Below are positions 28,408-39,585 of a DNA stretch of 53,736 nucleotides, in pieces. Below the pieces are notes generated by a model. The model did not search any database, was not told where the DNA came from, and saw only the letters and a list, made by a program, of their open reading frames with translations. Made by a program: the position numbers and the translations under genes. Origin of the DNA: an uncultured beta proteobacterium (GTDB taxonomy: Bacteria > Pseudomonadota > Gammaproteobacteria > Burkholderiales > Burkholderiaceae); assembly GCA_903935355.1 (NCBI GenBank), contig CAIZRK010000005.1, forward strand, positions 1-53,736, given 5' to 3'. How positions within the stretch are numbered: position 1 is the first letter of the stretch; each line of letters opens with the position of its first letter.

Positions 28408-31400
28408 ATGACAACACCCATTAATTTAGGTCTTCGCCCTATCGCTCAAGGTTTATATGACCCACGAAATGAACATGACGCATGCGGGGTCGGTTTTGTA
28501 GCGCATATTAAGGGTAAAAAATCTCATGAGATCGTTGCTCAAGGCTTAAAGATATTAGAGAACTTAGATCATCGTGGTGCAGTTGGCGCTGATCCTTTGA
28601 TGGGTGATGGAGCTGGTATTTTGATTCAGATTCCAGATACCTTGTATCGCCAAGAAATGGCAAAACAAGGTATCACCCTGCCACCACTAGGCGAATATGG
28701 CGTTGGCATGATTTTTTTACCAAAAGAGCATGCTTCTCGTTTGGCTTGCGAGCAAGAGTTAGAACGTACTGTTCGATTAGAAGGTCAGGTTGTTTTGGGT
28801 TGGAGAGATGTGCCGGTAGATATTGAGTTGCCAATGTCCCCCACCGTCAGAATGACCGAGCCTTTTATCCGCCAGATATTTATTGGTCGTGGTCGGGATA
28901 TTATGACGACCGACGCGCTTGAGCGTAAGTTGTATGTCATTCGTAAAACCGCTAGCCATGCAATCCAAGATTTACATTTAAAGCATGGCAAAGAGTATTT
29001 CGTGGCATCCATGTCTGCCCGCACAATTGTTTATAAGGGCTTACTTTTGGCAAACCAAGTGGGCGCCTATTACCAAGATCTGCAAGATCAACGTACTGTT
29101 TCAGCATTAGCTTTAGTGCATCAACGTTTCTCTACCAATACATTCCCTGCATGGGAGCTAGCTCACCCTTATCGCATGATTGCCCACAACGGTGAGATCA
29201 ATACTGTTAAAGGTAATGTCAACTGGGTTAATGCGCGCGAAGGAGCAATTAGCTCCCCAGTGCTAGGCGATGATTTGAAAAAGTTATGGCCATTAATTTA
29301 TCCAGGCCAATCCGATACAGCCTGTTTTGATAACTGTTTAGAGCTATTAGTAATGGCAGGTTATCCCTTGGCGCAAGCCATGATGATGATGATTCCGGAG
29401 GCATGGGAACAGCACGCCTTAATGGATGAGAATCGCCGTGCGTTTTATGAGTATCACGCAGCCATGATGGAACCATGGGATGGTCCTGCTGCAATGGCAT
29501 TTACTGATGGCCGCCAGATTGGCGCGACATTGGATCGCAACGGTCTGCGTCCAGCACGGTACTACGTAACCGATGATGACTTAGTCATCATGGCTTCTGA
29601 AGCCGGTGTATTGCCCATCTTGGAAAGTAAGATTGTTCAAAAATGGCGCTTGCAGCCAGGCAAGATGTTCATGATAGATATGGAGCAGGGCCGCATTATT
29701 GATGACATTGAGCTCAAGAATGCAGTCTCTAAATCCAAGCCTTATAAGAGTTGGATTGATGCTGTGCGTGTGAAATTAGATGAGGTCCACGTTAGTAAGG
29801 GAGATTTAGTGGATGAAAAAACCACGATTCGACCAGCAGCTAAATTATTAGATCGACAACAGGCATTTGGTTATACCCAGGAGGATATTAAGTTCCTCAT
29901 GGCACCAATGGCCATGAATGGTGAAGAGGCCATTGGTTCAATGGGCAACGATAGTCCATTGGCCGTTCTCTCAAATAAGAACAAGCCACTTTATAACTAC
30001 TTTAAGCAACTATTTGCTCAGGTGACTAATCCTCCGATTGACCCCATTCGCGAAAACTTGGTGATGTCTTTAGTTTCTTTTATTGGGCCTAAGCCTAATT
30101 TATTAGATACCAATAATATCAATCCACCAATGCGCTTAGAAGTCAGTCAGCCTATTTTGGATTTTGATGACATCACTAAAATTCGCCATATTGGCCATTA
30201 CACCAATGGTAAGTTTCGCTCCTACGAATTAGATATCTGCTACCCAGCTTCTTGGGGTAAAGCGGGTATTGAGGCCCGCTTAGCATCTTTGTGTGCAGAA
30301 GCGGCTGATGCCGTGCGCTCTGGCTACAACATTTTGATCGTGAGTGATCGTCAGGTGGATGAAGAGCATGTGGCTATTCCTGCATTACTGGCTACTTCAG
30401 CAATTCATCAACATCTAGTTGAAAAAGGCTTACGGACAAGTGTTGGTCTTGTAGTTGAGACTGGTAGTGCGCGAGAGACCCATCACTTTGCTCTCTTGGC
30501 TGGTTATGGTGCTGAAGCAGTGCACCCCTACCTTGCAATGGAAACCTTGGCTGAGATGGCTAAAGGCTTATCTGGTGATTTATCTGCTGAAAAGGCCGTT
30601 AAGAATTTCGTCAAAGCGATTGGTAAGGGATTGCAAAAGGTGATGTCCAAAATGGGCATCTCTACTTATATGTCATATACCGGCTCACAGATTTTTGAAG
30701 CCATTGGCCTAAACCATGAAGTAATTGATCATTATTTCAAAGGTACGCCATCTAATGTGGGTGGTATTGGGGTATTCGATGTAGCACAAGAAGCCTTACG
30801 CATGCATACAGCTGCTTTTGGAAATGATCCTGTCTTAGAAAATATGTTGGATGCTGGTGGTGAGTATGCATTTCGTATTCGTGGTGAAAACCATATGTGG
30901 ACCCCTGACACCATTGCCAAGCTGCAACATTCCACTCGAATCGGAGCTGAGAAGGGTTATCAGACTTATAAAGAGTACGCCAACATCATTAATGATCAAA
31001 CTAAGCGCCAAATGACTTTGCGTGGATTGTTTGAATTTAAGATAGAGCCCTCTAAAGCAATCCCCTTAGATGAGGTGGAGTCTGCTAAAGAAATCGTCAA
31101 ACGTTTTGCTACGGGCGCGATGTCTTTGGGCTCGATTTCAACTGAAGCTCATGCAACCTTAGCCATTGCCATGAATCGTATTGGTGGCAAATCTAATACG
31201 GGTGAAGGCGGTGAAGATCCCAACCGTTACATTAATGAGCTTAAAGGTATTCCTATTCAGCGCGGTGAAACCTTGGCAAGTATTTTGGGCGATGACGTAG
31301 TTCAAGCGCATATTCCTTTGCAAGATGGCGACTCACTGCGCTCTAAGATTAAGCAGGTTGCTTCTGGTCGATTTGGTGTGACTACTCAATATTTGCGCTC

Positions 31401-33153
31401 TGCTGATCAGATTCAGATCAAGATGGCCCAAGGTGCCAAGCCTGGTGAAGGCGGTCAATTGCCTGGCGGCAAGGTTTCCGATTACATTGGTAAGTTACGC
31501 TTCTCAGTGCCAGGTGTTGGCTTGATTTCTCCTCCACCACACCATGACATTTACTCGATTGAAGATATTGCTCAATTGATTCATGACTTAAAGAATGTGA
31601 ACCCAGTTGCAGATGTATCTGTGAAATTAGTTTCTGAGGTGGGTGTGGGAACCATTGCTGCTGGTGTGGCTAAAGCGAAAGCAGATCACGTGGTGATTGC
31701 TGGGCATGACGGTGGTACTGGCGCATCACCACTTTCTTCAATTAAGCATGCCGGCTCTCCGTGGGAACTGGGCTTGGCTGAAACACAGCAAACGCTGGTT
31801 CTCAATGGTTTGCGCAGCCGTATTCGTGTTCAGGCCGATGGTCAAATGAAAACCGGTCGCGATGTAGTGATTGGTGCTTTGTTAGGTGCTGATGAATTTG
31901 GTTTTGCAACGGCGCCATTGGTAGTTGAAGGTTGCATCATGATGCGTAAGTGCCATTTAAATACTTGCCCTGTCGGAGTTGCTACTCAAGACCCTGAGTT
32001 GCGTAAGAAGTTTTCTGGTAAGCCAGAGCATGTTGTGAACTTCTTCTTCTTTATTGCAGAAGAGGTACGTGAAATTATGGCGCAATTGGGGATTCGTAAG
32101 TTCGATGACTTAATCGGTCGCGTTGATCTCTTGGATACTCGTAAGGGAATCGAGAACTGGAAGGTTCATGGTTTGGATTTCAGCAAGATCTTTGCTGCCC
32201 CACAAGTGGCAAGCGATGTTCCGCGCTACCAAGTTCTCACACAAGACCATGGTTTGGCTAGCGCCCTTGACAATATTTTGATCGAAAAGAGTGAACCTGC
32301 CCTAGAGCGTGGCGAGAAAGTATCTTTCATTGTTCCGGTTAAGAATGTAAACCGTACAGTAGGCGCCATGCTTTCTGGTGAAGTAGCTCAACGATACGGC
32401 CATGCGGGCTTGCCTGATGACACAATTCATATTCAATTAAATGGTACTGCTGGACAAAGCTTTGCAGCTTTTCTGGCTCGTGGCATCACCTTGGATTTAG
32501 TTGGTGATGGTAATGACTATGTTGGTAAAGGTTTGTCAGGTGGACGCGTGATTGTACGTGCTCCACATGAGTTCCGCGGCGACACTGCTCAGAACATCAT
32601 TGTTGGTAATACCGTTCTTTACGGTGCAATTGGAGGCGAGGCGTTCTTTAATGGTGTTGCTGGTGAGCGTTTTGCAGTTCGTAACTCTGGTGCGACAACT
32701 GTCGTCGAAGGTACCGGTGATCATGGTTGTGAATACATGACTGGTGGTACTGTCGTGGTCTTGGGCGCAACTGGCCGTAACTTCGCAGCGGGTATGAGCG
32801 GTGGTATTGCCTACGTGTATGACGAAGATGGCCTCTTCGATAAGCGTTGCAATACCAGTATGGCTACTTTGGAAAAAGTGTTGCCTTGTGCCGATCAAAT
32901 TGCCAAGATGCCAAAGTCTGAGTGGCATGCACCTGTCGACGTAAAAGATGGCGGCGAACGTTTAACGGATGAGCAAATTTTGAAGGGCTTGGTTGAGCGC
33001 CATTTCCGTCACACTGGTTCTGAGCGTGCAAAAGCACTCTTGGCTGATTGGGAAAATGCCCGTGCTCGCTTTGTAAAAGTTCTCCCAACTGAGTACAAAC
33101 GTGCTTTAGGTGAGTTGTGGGAAAAAGCGCAAGACAAAACTGTAACTGCGTAA
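28408..33153 (+). CDS. gltB: Glutamate synthase (NADPH), large subunit
   Basis: GltB makes two glutamates from glutamine and 2-oxoglutarate, with GltD. I start at ATG 28408 ([15 protein letters not shown]); the open frame extends to 28300, but those residues run over the inverted repeat. That gives 1581 residues. A 25-residue propeptide leads to the catalytic Cys26 ([12 protein letters not shown]) of the glutaminase domain. The FMN-binding synthase domain has the cysteines of the 3Fe-4S site in [12 protein letters not shown]. The C-terminal beta-helix is Gly-rich. gltD follows. Confidence 0.96.
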   Translation: MTTPINLGLRPIAQGLYDPRNEHDACGVGFVAHIKGKKSHEIVAQGLKILENLDHRGAVGADPLMGDGAGILIQIPDTLYRQEMAKQGITLPPLGEYGVGMIFLPKEHASRLACEQELERTVRLEGQVVLGWRDVPVDIELPMSPTVRMTEPFIRQIFIGRGRDIMTTDALERKLYVIRKTASHAIQDLHLKHGKEYFVASMSARTIVYKGLLLANQVGAYYQDLQDQRTVSALALVHQRFSTNTFPAWELAHPYRMIAHNGEINTVKGNVNWVNAREGAISSPVLGDDLKKLWPLIYPGQSDTACFDNCLELLVMAGYPLAQAMMMMIPEAWEQHALMDENRRAFYEYHAAMMEPWDGPAAMAFTDGRQIGATLDRNGLRPARYYVTDDDLVIMASEAGVLPILESKIVQKWRLQPGKMFMIDMEQGRIIDDIELKNAVSKSKPYKSWIDAVRVKLDEVHVSKGDLVDEKTTIRPAAKLLDRQQAFGYTQEDIKFLMAPMAMNGEEAIGSMGNDSPLAVLSNKNKPLYNYFKQLFAQVTNPPIDPIRENLVMSLVSFIGPKPNLLDTNNINPPMRLEVSQPILDFDDITKIRHIGHYTNGKFRSYELDICYPASWGKAGIEARLASLCAEAADAVRSGYNILIVSDRQVDEEHVAIPALLATSAIHQHLVEKGLRTSVGLVVETGSARETHHFALLAGYGAEAVHPYLAMETLAEMAKGLSGDLSAEKAVKNFVKAIGKGLQKVMSKMGISTYMSYTGSQIFEAIGLNHEVIDHYFKGTPSNVGGIGVFDVAQEALRMHTAAFGNDPVLENMLDAGGEYAFRIRGENHMWTPDTIAKLQHSTRIGAEKGYQTYKEYANIINDQTKRQMTLRGLFEFKIEPSKAIPLDEVESAKEIVKRFATGAMSLGSISTEAHATLAIAMNRIGGKSNTGEGGEDPNRYINELKGIPIQRGETLASILGDDVVQAHIPLQDGDSLRSKIKQVASGRFGVTTQYLRSADQIQIKMAQGAKPGEGGQLPGGKVSDYIGKLRFSVPGVGLISPPPHHDIYSIEDIAQLIHDLKNVNPVADVSVKLVSEVGVGTIAAGVAKAKADHVVIAGHDGGTGASPLSSIKHAGSPWELGLAETQQTLVLNGLRSRIRVQADGQMKTGRDVVIGALLGADEFGFATAPLVVEGCIMMRKCHLNTCPVGVATQDPELRKKFSGKPEHVVNFFFFIAEEVREIMAQLGIRKFDDLIGRVDLLDTRKGIENWKVHGLDFSKIFAAPQVASDVPRYQVLTQDHGLASALDNILIEKSEPALERGEKVSFIVPVKNVNRTVGAMLSGEVAQRYGHAGLPDDTIHIQLNGTAGQSFAAFLARGITLDLVGDGNDYVGKGLSGGRVIVRAPHEFRGDTAQNIIVGNTVLYGAIGGEAFFNGVAGERFAVRNSGATTVVEGTGDHGCEYMTGGTVVVLGATGRNFAAGMSGGIAYVYDEDGLFDKRCNTSMATLEKVLPCADQIAKMPKSEWHAPVDVKDGGERLTDEQILKGLVERHFRHTGSERAKALLADWENARARFVKVLPTEYKRALGELWEKAQDKTVTA

Positions 33154-33211
33154 TTTGCTAATAAGTTGCTTAATTTATAAAGATATTAAGAAAAGATACT
33201 GAGGATTCGAT

Positions 33212-34675
33212 ATGGGTAAGGTCACTGGATTTATGGAGTTTGAGCGCGTAGATGAAACTTACGAAGCTCCCATTAAGCGCCTCCATCATTACAAAGAGTT
33301 CGTTGCTGCATTGACGGATGATGAAGCAAAAGTGCAGGGTGCACGCTGCATGGACTGCGGCATTCCGTTTTGTAATAACGGTTGTCCAGTCAACAATATT
33401 ATTCCTGACTTTAATGACCTTGTTTTTCATAGTGACTGGAAAAATGCACTAGATGTTTTGCAATCAACCAATAACTTTCCAGAATTCACTGGACGTATTT
33501 GCCCCGCACCTTGTGAAGCTGCTTGTACATTAGGTATTAATAGCGAGGCGGTTGGCATTAAGTCTATTGAGCATGCCATTATTGATAAGGGTTGGGAAAG
33601 TGGTTGGGTTAAGCCGCAACCATCCAAGACTAAGACTGGTAAAAAAGTAGCCGTGGTTGGCGGCGGACCTGCCGGCATGGCAACTGCGCAGCAATTAGCG
33701 CGCGTCGGCCATGACGTCACCGTGTTTGAAAAGAATGACCGGATTGGTGGATTGCTTCGTTATGGTATTCCTGATTTCAAAATGGAAAAGTGGTTGATTG
33801 ATCGTCGCGTTGAGCAGATGCAAGCCGAAGGGGTGAAATTTGAAACAGGTGTTTTTGTTGGTAAAGAAGCCATTGGCGCTGAAGTAAAAAACTATTCAAC
33901 AAAAACAGTCTCACCTGAACAGTTAATCAAAGATTTTGACGCGGTAGTGATTACTGGTGGCGCGGAGCAGCCACGGGATCTACCTGTGCCAGGTCGTGAG
34001 TTAGCTGGCGTTCATTACGCCTTGGAATTTTTGATTCCTCAAAATAAAGAGAATGCGGGTGACTTCAAAAATGAAATCCGCGCTACCGATAAGCATGTTG
34101 TAGTGATTGGTGGAGGTGATACTGGTTCAGATTGCGTGGGAACTTCTAATCGGCATGGCGCTAGTCAGGTAACGCAATTTGAATTGCTGCCCCAACCACC
34201 AGAAACAGAGAACAAACCTTTAGTGTGGCCTTATTGGCCGACCAAATTACGCACTTCCTCGTCGCATGATGAGGGGTGTGATCGTGACTGGGCGGTAGGA
34301 ACAAAGCGTTTTGAGGGTAAAAATGGCAAAGTGGAAAAGCTTATTGGCGTTCGTTTGGAGTGGAAAGACGGCAAGATGTCAGAAGTGCCAAACTCCGAAT
34401 TTGAAATTAAGGCTGACTTGGTGCTGTTAGCCATGGGATTTGTTTCACCAGCCCTACAAGTGCTAGATGCTTTTGGGGTGGAAAAAGATGCTAGAGGTAA
34501 TGCAAAAGCCACCGTTGAGGGTCAAAAAGCCTATCAAACCAATGTTTCTAAGGTATTTGCGGCCGGTGATATGCGTCGCGGTCAATCCCTAGTGGTGTGG
34601 GCCATTCGTGAAGGGCGCCAGTGCGCTCAGGCAGTAGATGAGTATTTAATGGGCTCTTCTGTATTGCCTCGTTGA
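33212..34675 (+). CDS. gltD: Glutamate synthase, small subunit
   Basis: GltD passes electrons from NADPH through FAD and 4Fe-4S clusters to GltB. The 487-residue protein has cluster cysteines at 46, 49, 54 and 58 ([13 protein letters not shown]) and at 97, 101 and 105 ([10 protein letters not shown]). The FAD motif [15 protein letters not shown] is near 148, and the NADPH motif [13 protein letters not shown] near 295. It starts [12 protein letters not shown] with GAGGA upstream, 58 bp after gltB. Confidence 0.97.
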   Translation: MGKVTGFMEFERVDETYEAPIKRLHHYKEFVAALTDDEAKVQGARCMDCGIPFCNNGCPVNNIIPDFNDLVFHSDWKNALDVLQSTNNFPEFTGRICPAPCEAACTLGINSEAVGIKSIEHAIIDKGWESGWVKPQPSKTKTGKKVAVVGGGPAGMATAQQLARVGHDVTVFEKNDRIGGLLRYGIPDFKMEKWLIDRRVEQMQAEGVKFETGVFVGKEAIGAEVKNYSTKTVSPEQLIKDFDAVVITGGAEQPRDLPVPGRELAGVHYALEFLIPQNKENAGDFKNEIRATDKHVVVIGGGDTGSDCVGTSNRHGASQVTQFELLPQPPETENKPLVWPYWPTKLRTSSSHDEGCDRDWAVGTKRFEGKNGKVEKLIGVRLEWKDGKMSEVPNSEFEIKADLVLLAMGFVSPALQVLDAFGVEKDARGNAKATVEGQKAYQTNVSKVFAAGDMRRGQSLVVWAIREGRQCAQAVDEYLMGSSVLPR

Positions 34676-34688
34676 TCAGCCACCATTC

Positions 34689-34717
34689 TTGTTCTTCATT
34701 AAAAAAATCAGCATAAT
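34689..34717 (+). promoter_or_regulatory. Possible promoter in the gltD-mlaF gap
   Basis: TTGTTC 34689-34694 and CATAAT 34712-34717 are 17 bp apart, a fair sigma70 match. The 234-bp gap also holds GATAAT at 34895-34900, only 9 bp before the mlaF ATG. Two tiny frames lie between (24 and 33 codons, from 34727 and 34798); neither resembles a known protein. Confidence 0.35.
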
Positions 34718-34909
34718 TTACGCATTATGAAACCCCTTAAAGTCCCTACGAAAGAAAAGTGTGCCGTAATTTGCCTATTGGCCTTGTTGCAGTGGGGATG
34801 AGGATTGCTAACTTCCTAGGACCTCATAGACATGGGTGGCTTCGAATATCTTTTTTGGACTCTATTCAGTATGGATTGGGTTTTACAGGCGGGCGATAAT
34901 GTCTAGGAT

Positions 34910-35764
34910 ATGAACAAAAGCCCGTCAAATCCTTCAAGTGCAAATACCCCAGCTGCAGGAGATGTTGTCGTTGCAGTGAAGGATGTCAACTTTTCCTACG
35001 CACCAGGGGAACGCCAAATTTTGTCGGGGCTCAATATGGAGTTCCGTCGGGGCCAAGTAGTAGCTGTTATGGGTAGTTCGGGTTGTGGCAAGACCACTAT
35101 TCTCAGATTAATTGGTGGGCAATTTAGTGCGCAGTCTGGCCAGGTACTTTTTGAAGGCTGTGATGTTGGCAAGATGAATAATTCTGAGCTTATGACTGCA
35201 CGCCGTCGGATGGGAATGCTTTTTCAGTTTGGCGCTCTCTTTACAGATTTAAGTGTTTTTGAAAATGTCGCCTTTCCTTTGCGTGAGCATACGGATTTAA
35301 GTGAAGAACTCTTGCGCTTATTAGTGCTCATGAAACTCAATGCAGTTGGCCTTAGGGGCGCGCGCGATTTAATGCCTTCCCAAATCTCTGGCGGAATGGC
35401 GAGACGGGTTGCTTTGGCTCGCGCTATTGCTTTAGATCCTCCGCTCATTATGTACGACGAGCCATTTGCTGGCTTAGATCCCATCTCTTTGGGTATTACT
35501 GCGCGCTTAATACGAGATCTCAACAATGCTTTAGGGGCAACTAGCTTATTGGTCACCCACGATGTAGAGGAGACTTTTGAAATCGCAGATTATGTATATT
35601 TCATTGCTAATGGGCGCATTGGGGCGGAAGGCACCCCCGCAGAACTCAGTTGCTCTACAGATCCCTTTGTGCGCCAATTTTTAGATGCGGCGCCAGATGG
35701 CCCTGTGCCATTTCATTACCCCGGTGAAAGTTTGACAGAAGATTTTGGGGTGAGAATCCTATGA
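34910..35764 (+). CDS. mlaF: Mla phospholipid transport ATP-binding protein
   Basis: MlaF is the ATPase of the MlaFEDB inner-membrane complex that moves phospholipids between the membranes. It is 284 residues. It has the Walker A GSSGCGKTT, the ABC signature ISGGMARRVALARAI and the Walker B LIMYDEPFAGLDP. The N-terminal 20 residues are Ser/Pro/Asn-rich and less conserved. The AGGA before ATG 34910 is too close to be a normal ribosome binding site. The stop overlaps mlaE by ATGA. Confidence 0.95.
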   Translation: MNKSPSNPSSANTPAAGDVVVAVKDVNFSYAPGERQILSGLNMEFRRGQVVAVMGSSGCGKTTILRLIGGQFSAQSGQVLFEGCDVGKMNNSELMTARRRMGMLFQFGALFTDLSVFENVAFPLREHTDLSEELLRLLVLMKLNAVGLRGARDLMPSQISGGMARRVALARAIALDPPLIMYDEPFAGLDPISLGITARLIRDLNNALGATSLLVTHDVEETFEIADYVYFIANGRIGAEGTPAELSCSTDPFVRQFLDAAPDGPVPFHYPGESLTEDFGVRIL

Positions 35765-36570
35765 GCGTACTTCATAAATCCCTCGATTTACTTCTCAATT
35801 TTTTCGGCGATCTTGGATTTTTTGTGCGCCGTAACCTAACAAGTCTTGGGCTTGCAACGCGGATGTTTATTGCAGTCATTTTGCGTTCTGGCTTCTTATT
35901 AAAAAGACCCCGTTTAGTATCTGATCAAATTCTGTTTGTAGGTAATCATTCATTTGTCATTATTGCCGTATCAGGTTTATTCGTCGGATTTGTATTGGGT
36001 TTACAGGGCTACTACACTTTGAATCGTTATGGCTCAGAGCAAGCATTAGGTTTATTGGTGGCACTTTCTTTAACCCGTGAGCTTGGACCTGTGATTACTG
36101 CCTTGTTATTTGCTGGTCGTGCAGGAACATCTTTAACTGCTGAAATCGGTTTAATGAAAGCAGGCGAACAACTTAGCGCCATGGAAATGATGGCAGTCGA
36201 TCCCTTAAGCCGCGTGATTGCCCCCCGTCTTTGGGCCGGCATTATTGCAATGCCCATTTTGGCTACCATCTTTACTGCGGTGGGTGTTATGGGCGGCTAC
36301 TTTGTGGGCGTGCCTTTGATTGGGGTTGATTCTGGGGCATTTTGGTCACAGATGCAGGGCGGTGTTGATCTGTTTTCTGATATTGGCAATGGCTTAATTA
36401 AAAGCATGGTATTTGGGGTGGCAGTGACATTTATCGCTCTTTATCAAGGATATGAAGCGAAACCTACGCCAGAAGGTGTGTCACAAGCGACTACCCGTAC
36501 AGTGGTGATCTCTTCTTTATCAGTTTTAGCATTGGATTTCTTGCTAACTGCAATGATGTTCTCGAATTAG
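35761..36570 (+). CDS. mlaE: Mla phospholipid transport permease
   Basis: MlaE is the membrane subunit of the Mla complex. The 269-residue protein has about five to six hydrophobic segments. Family motifs are LVALSLTRELGPVITALLFA and GRAGTSLTAEIGLMKAGEQL, which include the coupling helix that faces MlaF. It overlaps mlaF by 4 nt and is followed by mlaD. Confidence 0.95.
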   Translation: MSVLHKSLDLLLNFFGDLGFFVRRNLTSLGLATRMFIAVILRSGFLLKRPRLVSDQILFVGNHSFVIIAVSGLFVGFVLGLQGYYTLNRYGSEQALGLLVALSLTRELGPVITALLFAGRAGTSLTAEIGLMKAGEQLSAMEMMAVDPLSRVIAPRLWAGIIAMPILATIFTAVGVMGGYFVGVPLIGVDSGAFWSQMQGGVDLFSDIGNGLIKSMVFGVAVTFIALYQGYEAKPTPEGVSQATTRTVVISSLSVLALDFLLTAMMFSN

Positions 36571-36591
36571 AAAGATTAAACTGGAACTCTT

Positions 36592-37074
36592 ATGAGAAAA
36601 AGTGCAATTGATATCTGGGTAGGAATTTTTGTAGCCATTGGCTTATTGGCAGCTCTATTTTTAGCGCTCAAGGTAGGTAATATGAACGCGGTTTCATTTG
36701 CTCCTACTTATAAAATTTCTGCCCGGTTTGACAATATCGGTGGATTAAAGCCGCGCGCTCCTGTCAAGAGTGCAGGTGTGGTGGTGGGGCGCATCGCCAA
36801 CATTTCCTTTGATGACAAAACATACCAGGCTACAGTGGTGATGACCATCGATGAAATATATAAATTTCCTAAAGACTCATCAGCCAAGATTTTGACCTCT
36901 GGTTTATTGGGTGAGCAGTACATTGGCCTAGAGGCTGGCGGCTCTGACGATATGTTAGTTGCTGGCCAAAAGATTACACAAACCCAATCAGCCATCGTTT
37001 TAGAAAACTTAATTAGCCAATTCTTGTACAACAAGGCAGCAGATAGTGGGCAGGATAAGGGCGCTGTAAAATGA
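36592..37074 (+). CDS. mlaD: Mla periplasmic MCE-domain protein
   Basis: MlaD forms the hexameric lipid-binding ring anchored in the inner membrane. At 160 residues it has one membrane segment (about 9-27) and one MCE domain (about 38-120) with FDNIGGLKPRAPVKSAGVVV and SSAKILTSGLLGEQYIGLEA. The tail SAIVLENLISQFLYNKA is the usual C-terminal helix. The stop overlaps the start of mlaA (ATGA). Confidence 0.95.
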   Translation: MRKSAIDIWVGIFVAIGLLAALFLALKVGNMNAVSFAPTYKISARFDNIGGLKPRAPVKSAGVVVGRIANISFDDKTYQATVVMTIDEIYKFPKDSSAKILTSGLLGEQYIGLEAGGSDDMLVAGQKITQTQSAIVLENLISQFLYNKAADSGQDKGAVK

Positions 37075-37820
37075 TTTTATGGATGGCCAAGCTTAAGCAG
37101 CTATTGATAGTAGGCTTAGCCACTTTAGTCTTGGGGTGCGCATCTATTCCTGCTGGTGTTGAGCCATCCCCCCATGATCCTTGGGAACCATTTAATCGTT
37201 CGGTCTTTGAGTTTAACGAAGGCTTAGATGCCTATTTATTAAAGCCTGTGGTGGCTGGCTACCGCTTTATTTTGCCGGAGTTTGTGCGTGATGGCATCTA
37301 TAACTTCTTTAGCAACTACAACGATATCTATACCGCCTTACAAAATTTATTACAAGGCAAGCCAGACTATGCTTTTAATGACTTTATGCGAGTAGTAGTC
37401 AATACTACATTTGGATTGGGCGGCTTAATCGATATGGCTACGCCTGGTGGCTTACCTAAGCATAAAGAGGATTGGGGCCAAACATTTGGTGTTTGGGGCA
37501 TTCCATCTGGTCCTTATGTAGTACTGCCTTTTTTTGGCCCAAGTAATGTACGGGATACCTTTGGAACGGTAGCAGATATAGAGTCAGATTATCTGTTTAG
37601 CTATGTAAAAGATATAGGGCTACGCAATAGTATTACTGGTTTACGGGTCGTTAATGCGCGAAATACCTATTTTGAGGCTGGTGATTTAATCGATGGCGCC
37701 GCAATTGATAAATATAGCTTTATGCGTGATGCCTATATCCAAAGAAGGGAATATCAGATTAACGAGGGGCGTGAAGATAGAGAGCCCCTAATGCCCGTTT
37801 ACGAAAATCCTTACGAGTAA
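37071..37820 (+). CDS. mlaA: Mla outer-membrane lipoprotein (VacJ family)
   Basis: MlaA sits in the outer membrane and removes phospholipids from the outer leaflet, passing them to MlaC. The 249-residue protein has a lipobox LVLGC with Cys23; a second possible start is Met5. Motifs include DPWEPFNRSVFEFNE, GLGGLIDMATPGGLPK and EDWGQTFGVWGIPSGPY. In E. coli mlaA lies elsewhere; in Burkholderiales it is within the mla operon, as here. Confidence 0.94.
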   Translation: MILWMAKLKQLLIVGLATLVLGCASIPAGVEPSPHDPWEPFNRSVFEFNEGLDAYLLKPVVAGYRFILPEFVRDGIYNFFSNYNDIYTALQNLLQGKPDYAFNDFMRVVVNTTFGLGGLIDMATPGGLPKHKEDWGQTFGVWGIPSGPYVVLPFFGPSNVRDTFGTVADIESDYLFSYVKDIGLRNSITGLRVVNARNTYFEAGDLIDGAAIDKYSFMRDAYIQRREYQINEGREDREPLMPVYENPYE

Positions 37821-37850
37821 ATCGCCAAGGCGTGTAGCAGTTTGCTTAAA

Positions 37851-37866
37851 AGGCTAAAATTAGCCT
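37851..37866. repeat. Small palindrome upstream of mlaC
   Basis: AGGCTAA 37851-37857 and TTAGCCT 37860-37866 are inverted arms with AA between. It is the only notable structure in the 83-bp mlaA-mlaC spacer. It could be an operator or an mRNA stem; no function can be assigned. Confidence 0.4.
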
Positions 37867-37903
37867 CTATGAATACGCTGGAACACACACTGCTTGAGGA
37901 TCT

Positions 37904-38551
37904 ATGAAAAGCTGCAAAATGATTAAAAAATGCTTTGCCATAGGCTTAATTGGCCTATTTGTTGCAATTGGCGCCGCAAGTGCACAAGCCCCTGATCAAT
38001 CGACTCCTGACGGCTTAATTAAGACAGTGGTCTCTGATGTGATGGCCTCTGTAAAGTCCGATCCTGAAATTCAAAAAGGCAATATTCCTCGCATTGTGGA
38101 ATTGGTGGATAAAAAAATTGTCCCCTACACCGATATGCGTCGTACTACAGAAATGGCAATGGGCCCTAATTGGAAAAAGGCTAGTCCAGAACAGCAGGCT
38201 CAATTAATAGCTGAATTTAAGACCCTATTGATTCGGACCTACTCTGGTGCCTTGAGTCAGTTGCGTGATCAAACAGTGCAATTTAAGCCATTAAGAGCGG
38301 CGCCCGATGACAAAGAAGTGGTTGTGAAGACGGTGGTACTTGGGCGTGGTGACCCCGTTCCTCTAGATTACCGCTTAGAAAACACCCCTACCGGCTGGAA
38401 AGTCTATGACATGAATATCATGGGCGTTTGGTTAGTTGAGGCCTATCGCAATCAGTTTGCTAATCAGATTAGCCAGAATGGCATTGATGGCTTGGTGAAA
38501 TTTTTACAAGAGCGCAACAAGCAACTTGCCACTGCAAAACCTGCTAATTAA
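37904..38551 (+). CDS. mlaC: Mla periplasmic phospholipid-binding protein
   Basis: MlaC shuttles phospholipids across the periplasm between MlaA and MlaD. It is 215 residues with a signal peptide ending near ASAQA (about 28). The MlaC core includes PYTDMRRTTEMAMGPNWKKA, LLIRTYSGALSQ and VYDMNIMGVWLVEAYRNQF. The second Met at codon 6 is another possible start, but GAGGA lies before ATG 37904. Confidence 0.94.
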   Translation: MKSCKMIKKCFAIGLIGLFVAIGAASAQAPDQSTPDGLIKTVVSDVMASVKSDPEIQKGNIPRIVELVDKKIVPYTDMRRTTEMAMGPNWKKASPEQQAQLIAEFKTLLIRTYSGALSQLRDQTVQFKPLRAAPDDKEVVVKTVVLGRGDPVPLDYRLENTPTGWKVYDMNIMGVWLVEAYRNQFANQISQNGIDGLVKFLQERNKQLATAKPAN

Positions 38552-38570
38552 GAACAAGAACGCAAGAACT

Positions 38571-38831
38571 ATGTCCTTTTTATTGCCTGCCTCAGTTACT
38601 CAAGACAATGTGTTGCAGTTAGAAAAAGAGGGTTTAATCAATTCTGTAAACCTCAGAACCGTAGACTGTTCGGGTTTAAAAGATTTTGACTCTACAGTAC
38701 TCACAGTTTTGCTCGCGTGGCAGAAAAAATTACAGATAGATGGCCACCAGTTGACCATCGCTCATGCACCAGAAAAATTAAAAGTGTTAGCCAGTGTCTA
38801 CGGCGTTTCTGCTTTGCTAGGTTTGTCATAG
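38571..38831 (+). CDS. mlaB: STAS-domain protein of the Mla system
   Basis: MlaB is a small cytoplasmic STAS protein that stabilises MlaF. The start is ATG 38571 (MSFLLPASVTQDN), giving 86 residues; the frame extends upstream over the mlaC end without homology. The STAS hallmark VDCSGLKDFDSTVLTVLLAW contains the conserved Ser/Thr positions. It follows mlaC by 19 nt and precedes an ABC gene by one base. Confidence 0.88.
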   Translation: MSFLLPASVTQDNVLQLEKEGLINSVNLRTVDCSGLKDFDSTVLTVLLAWQKKLQIDGHQLTIAHAPEKLKVLASVYGVSALLGLS

Positions 38832-38832
38832 C

Positions 38833-39585
38833 ATGCACGCTGCTATATCGATTAAGAACATTTCGAAAAATTACGGAGCACTTCAAGCGCTAGACGATAT
38901 TTCTTTATCGATTGAGCCAGGCGAATTTTTTGGGTTGCTTGGTCCAAACGGGGCTGGTAAGACCACCTTAATTTCCATATTAGCTGGATTAGTTAGAGCT
39001 GACCATGGGCATGCCTCTATTATGGGCGCCGATGTGCAAAGTCATTTTCGTGAAGCGCGTCGTATGTTGGGAGTCGTTCCGCAAGAATTGGTATTTGATC
39101 CTTTCTTCACTGTTCGCGAAACTTTGCAATTTCAGTCGGGCTACTTTGGAATTCGGAACAACGATGCTTGGGTAAATGAGATCATAGCTCATCTAGACCT
39201 TGCAGGTAAGGCCGATAGTAATATGCGATCGTTGTCTGGTGGAATGAAGCGACGGGTTTTAGTGGCACAAGCATTAGTGCATAGACCGCCAGTCATTATT
39301 TTGGATGAACCCACTGCTGGAGTAGATGTAGAGTTGCGTCAATCTTTGTGGCAATTTATTAGTCGTTTGAATCAAGATGGACACACCATTGTGCTAACTA
39401 CTCACTACCTTGAAGAGGCGCAGGCATTATGTCAACGCATTGCGATGCTCAAGCAAGGAAAAATTGTCGCATTAGACAGTACTGAAAATCTCTTAAGGCA
39501 GCATGGCTCCATTAAAAAAAATGGTGAAGCTAAGGTGGATTTAGAAGATGTGTTTGTAAATATTATGTCGGGCAATGCACTGTGA
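38833..39585 (+). CDS. ABC transporter ATP-binding protein (ABC-2 exporter)
   Basis: The 250-residue ATPase has Walker A GPNGAGKTT, signature LSGGMKRRVLVAQAL and Walker B VIILDEPTAGVD. It resembles YadG of E. coli and is paired with a membrane subunit that overlaps its stop codon. The substrate is unknown; its place between mlaB and ibaG-murA suggests the envelope. The pairing with the Mla genes is common in Burkholderiales, but a joint function has not been shown to my knowledge. Confidence 0.92.
   Translation: MHAAISIKNISKNYGALQALDDISLSIEPGEFFGLLGPNGAGKTTLISILAGLVRADHGHASIMGADVQSHFREARRMLGVVPQELVFDPFFTVRETLQFQSGYFGIRNNDAWVNEIIAHLDLAGKADSNMRSLSGGMKRRVLVAQALVHRPPVIILDEPTAGVDVELRQSLWQFISRLNQDGHTIVLTTHYLEEAQALCQRIAMLKQGKIVALDSTENLLRQHGSIKKNGEAKVDLEDVFVNIMSGNAL

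Noticed and set aside
34727..34899. Two tiny frames (24 and 33 codons) before mlaF
   Set aside because: No ribosome binding sites or resemblance to known small proteins; kept only as a note on the gap.
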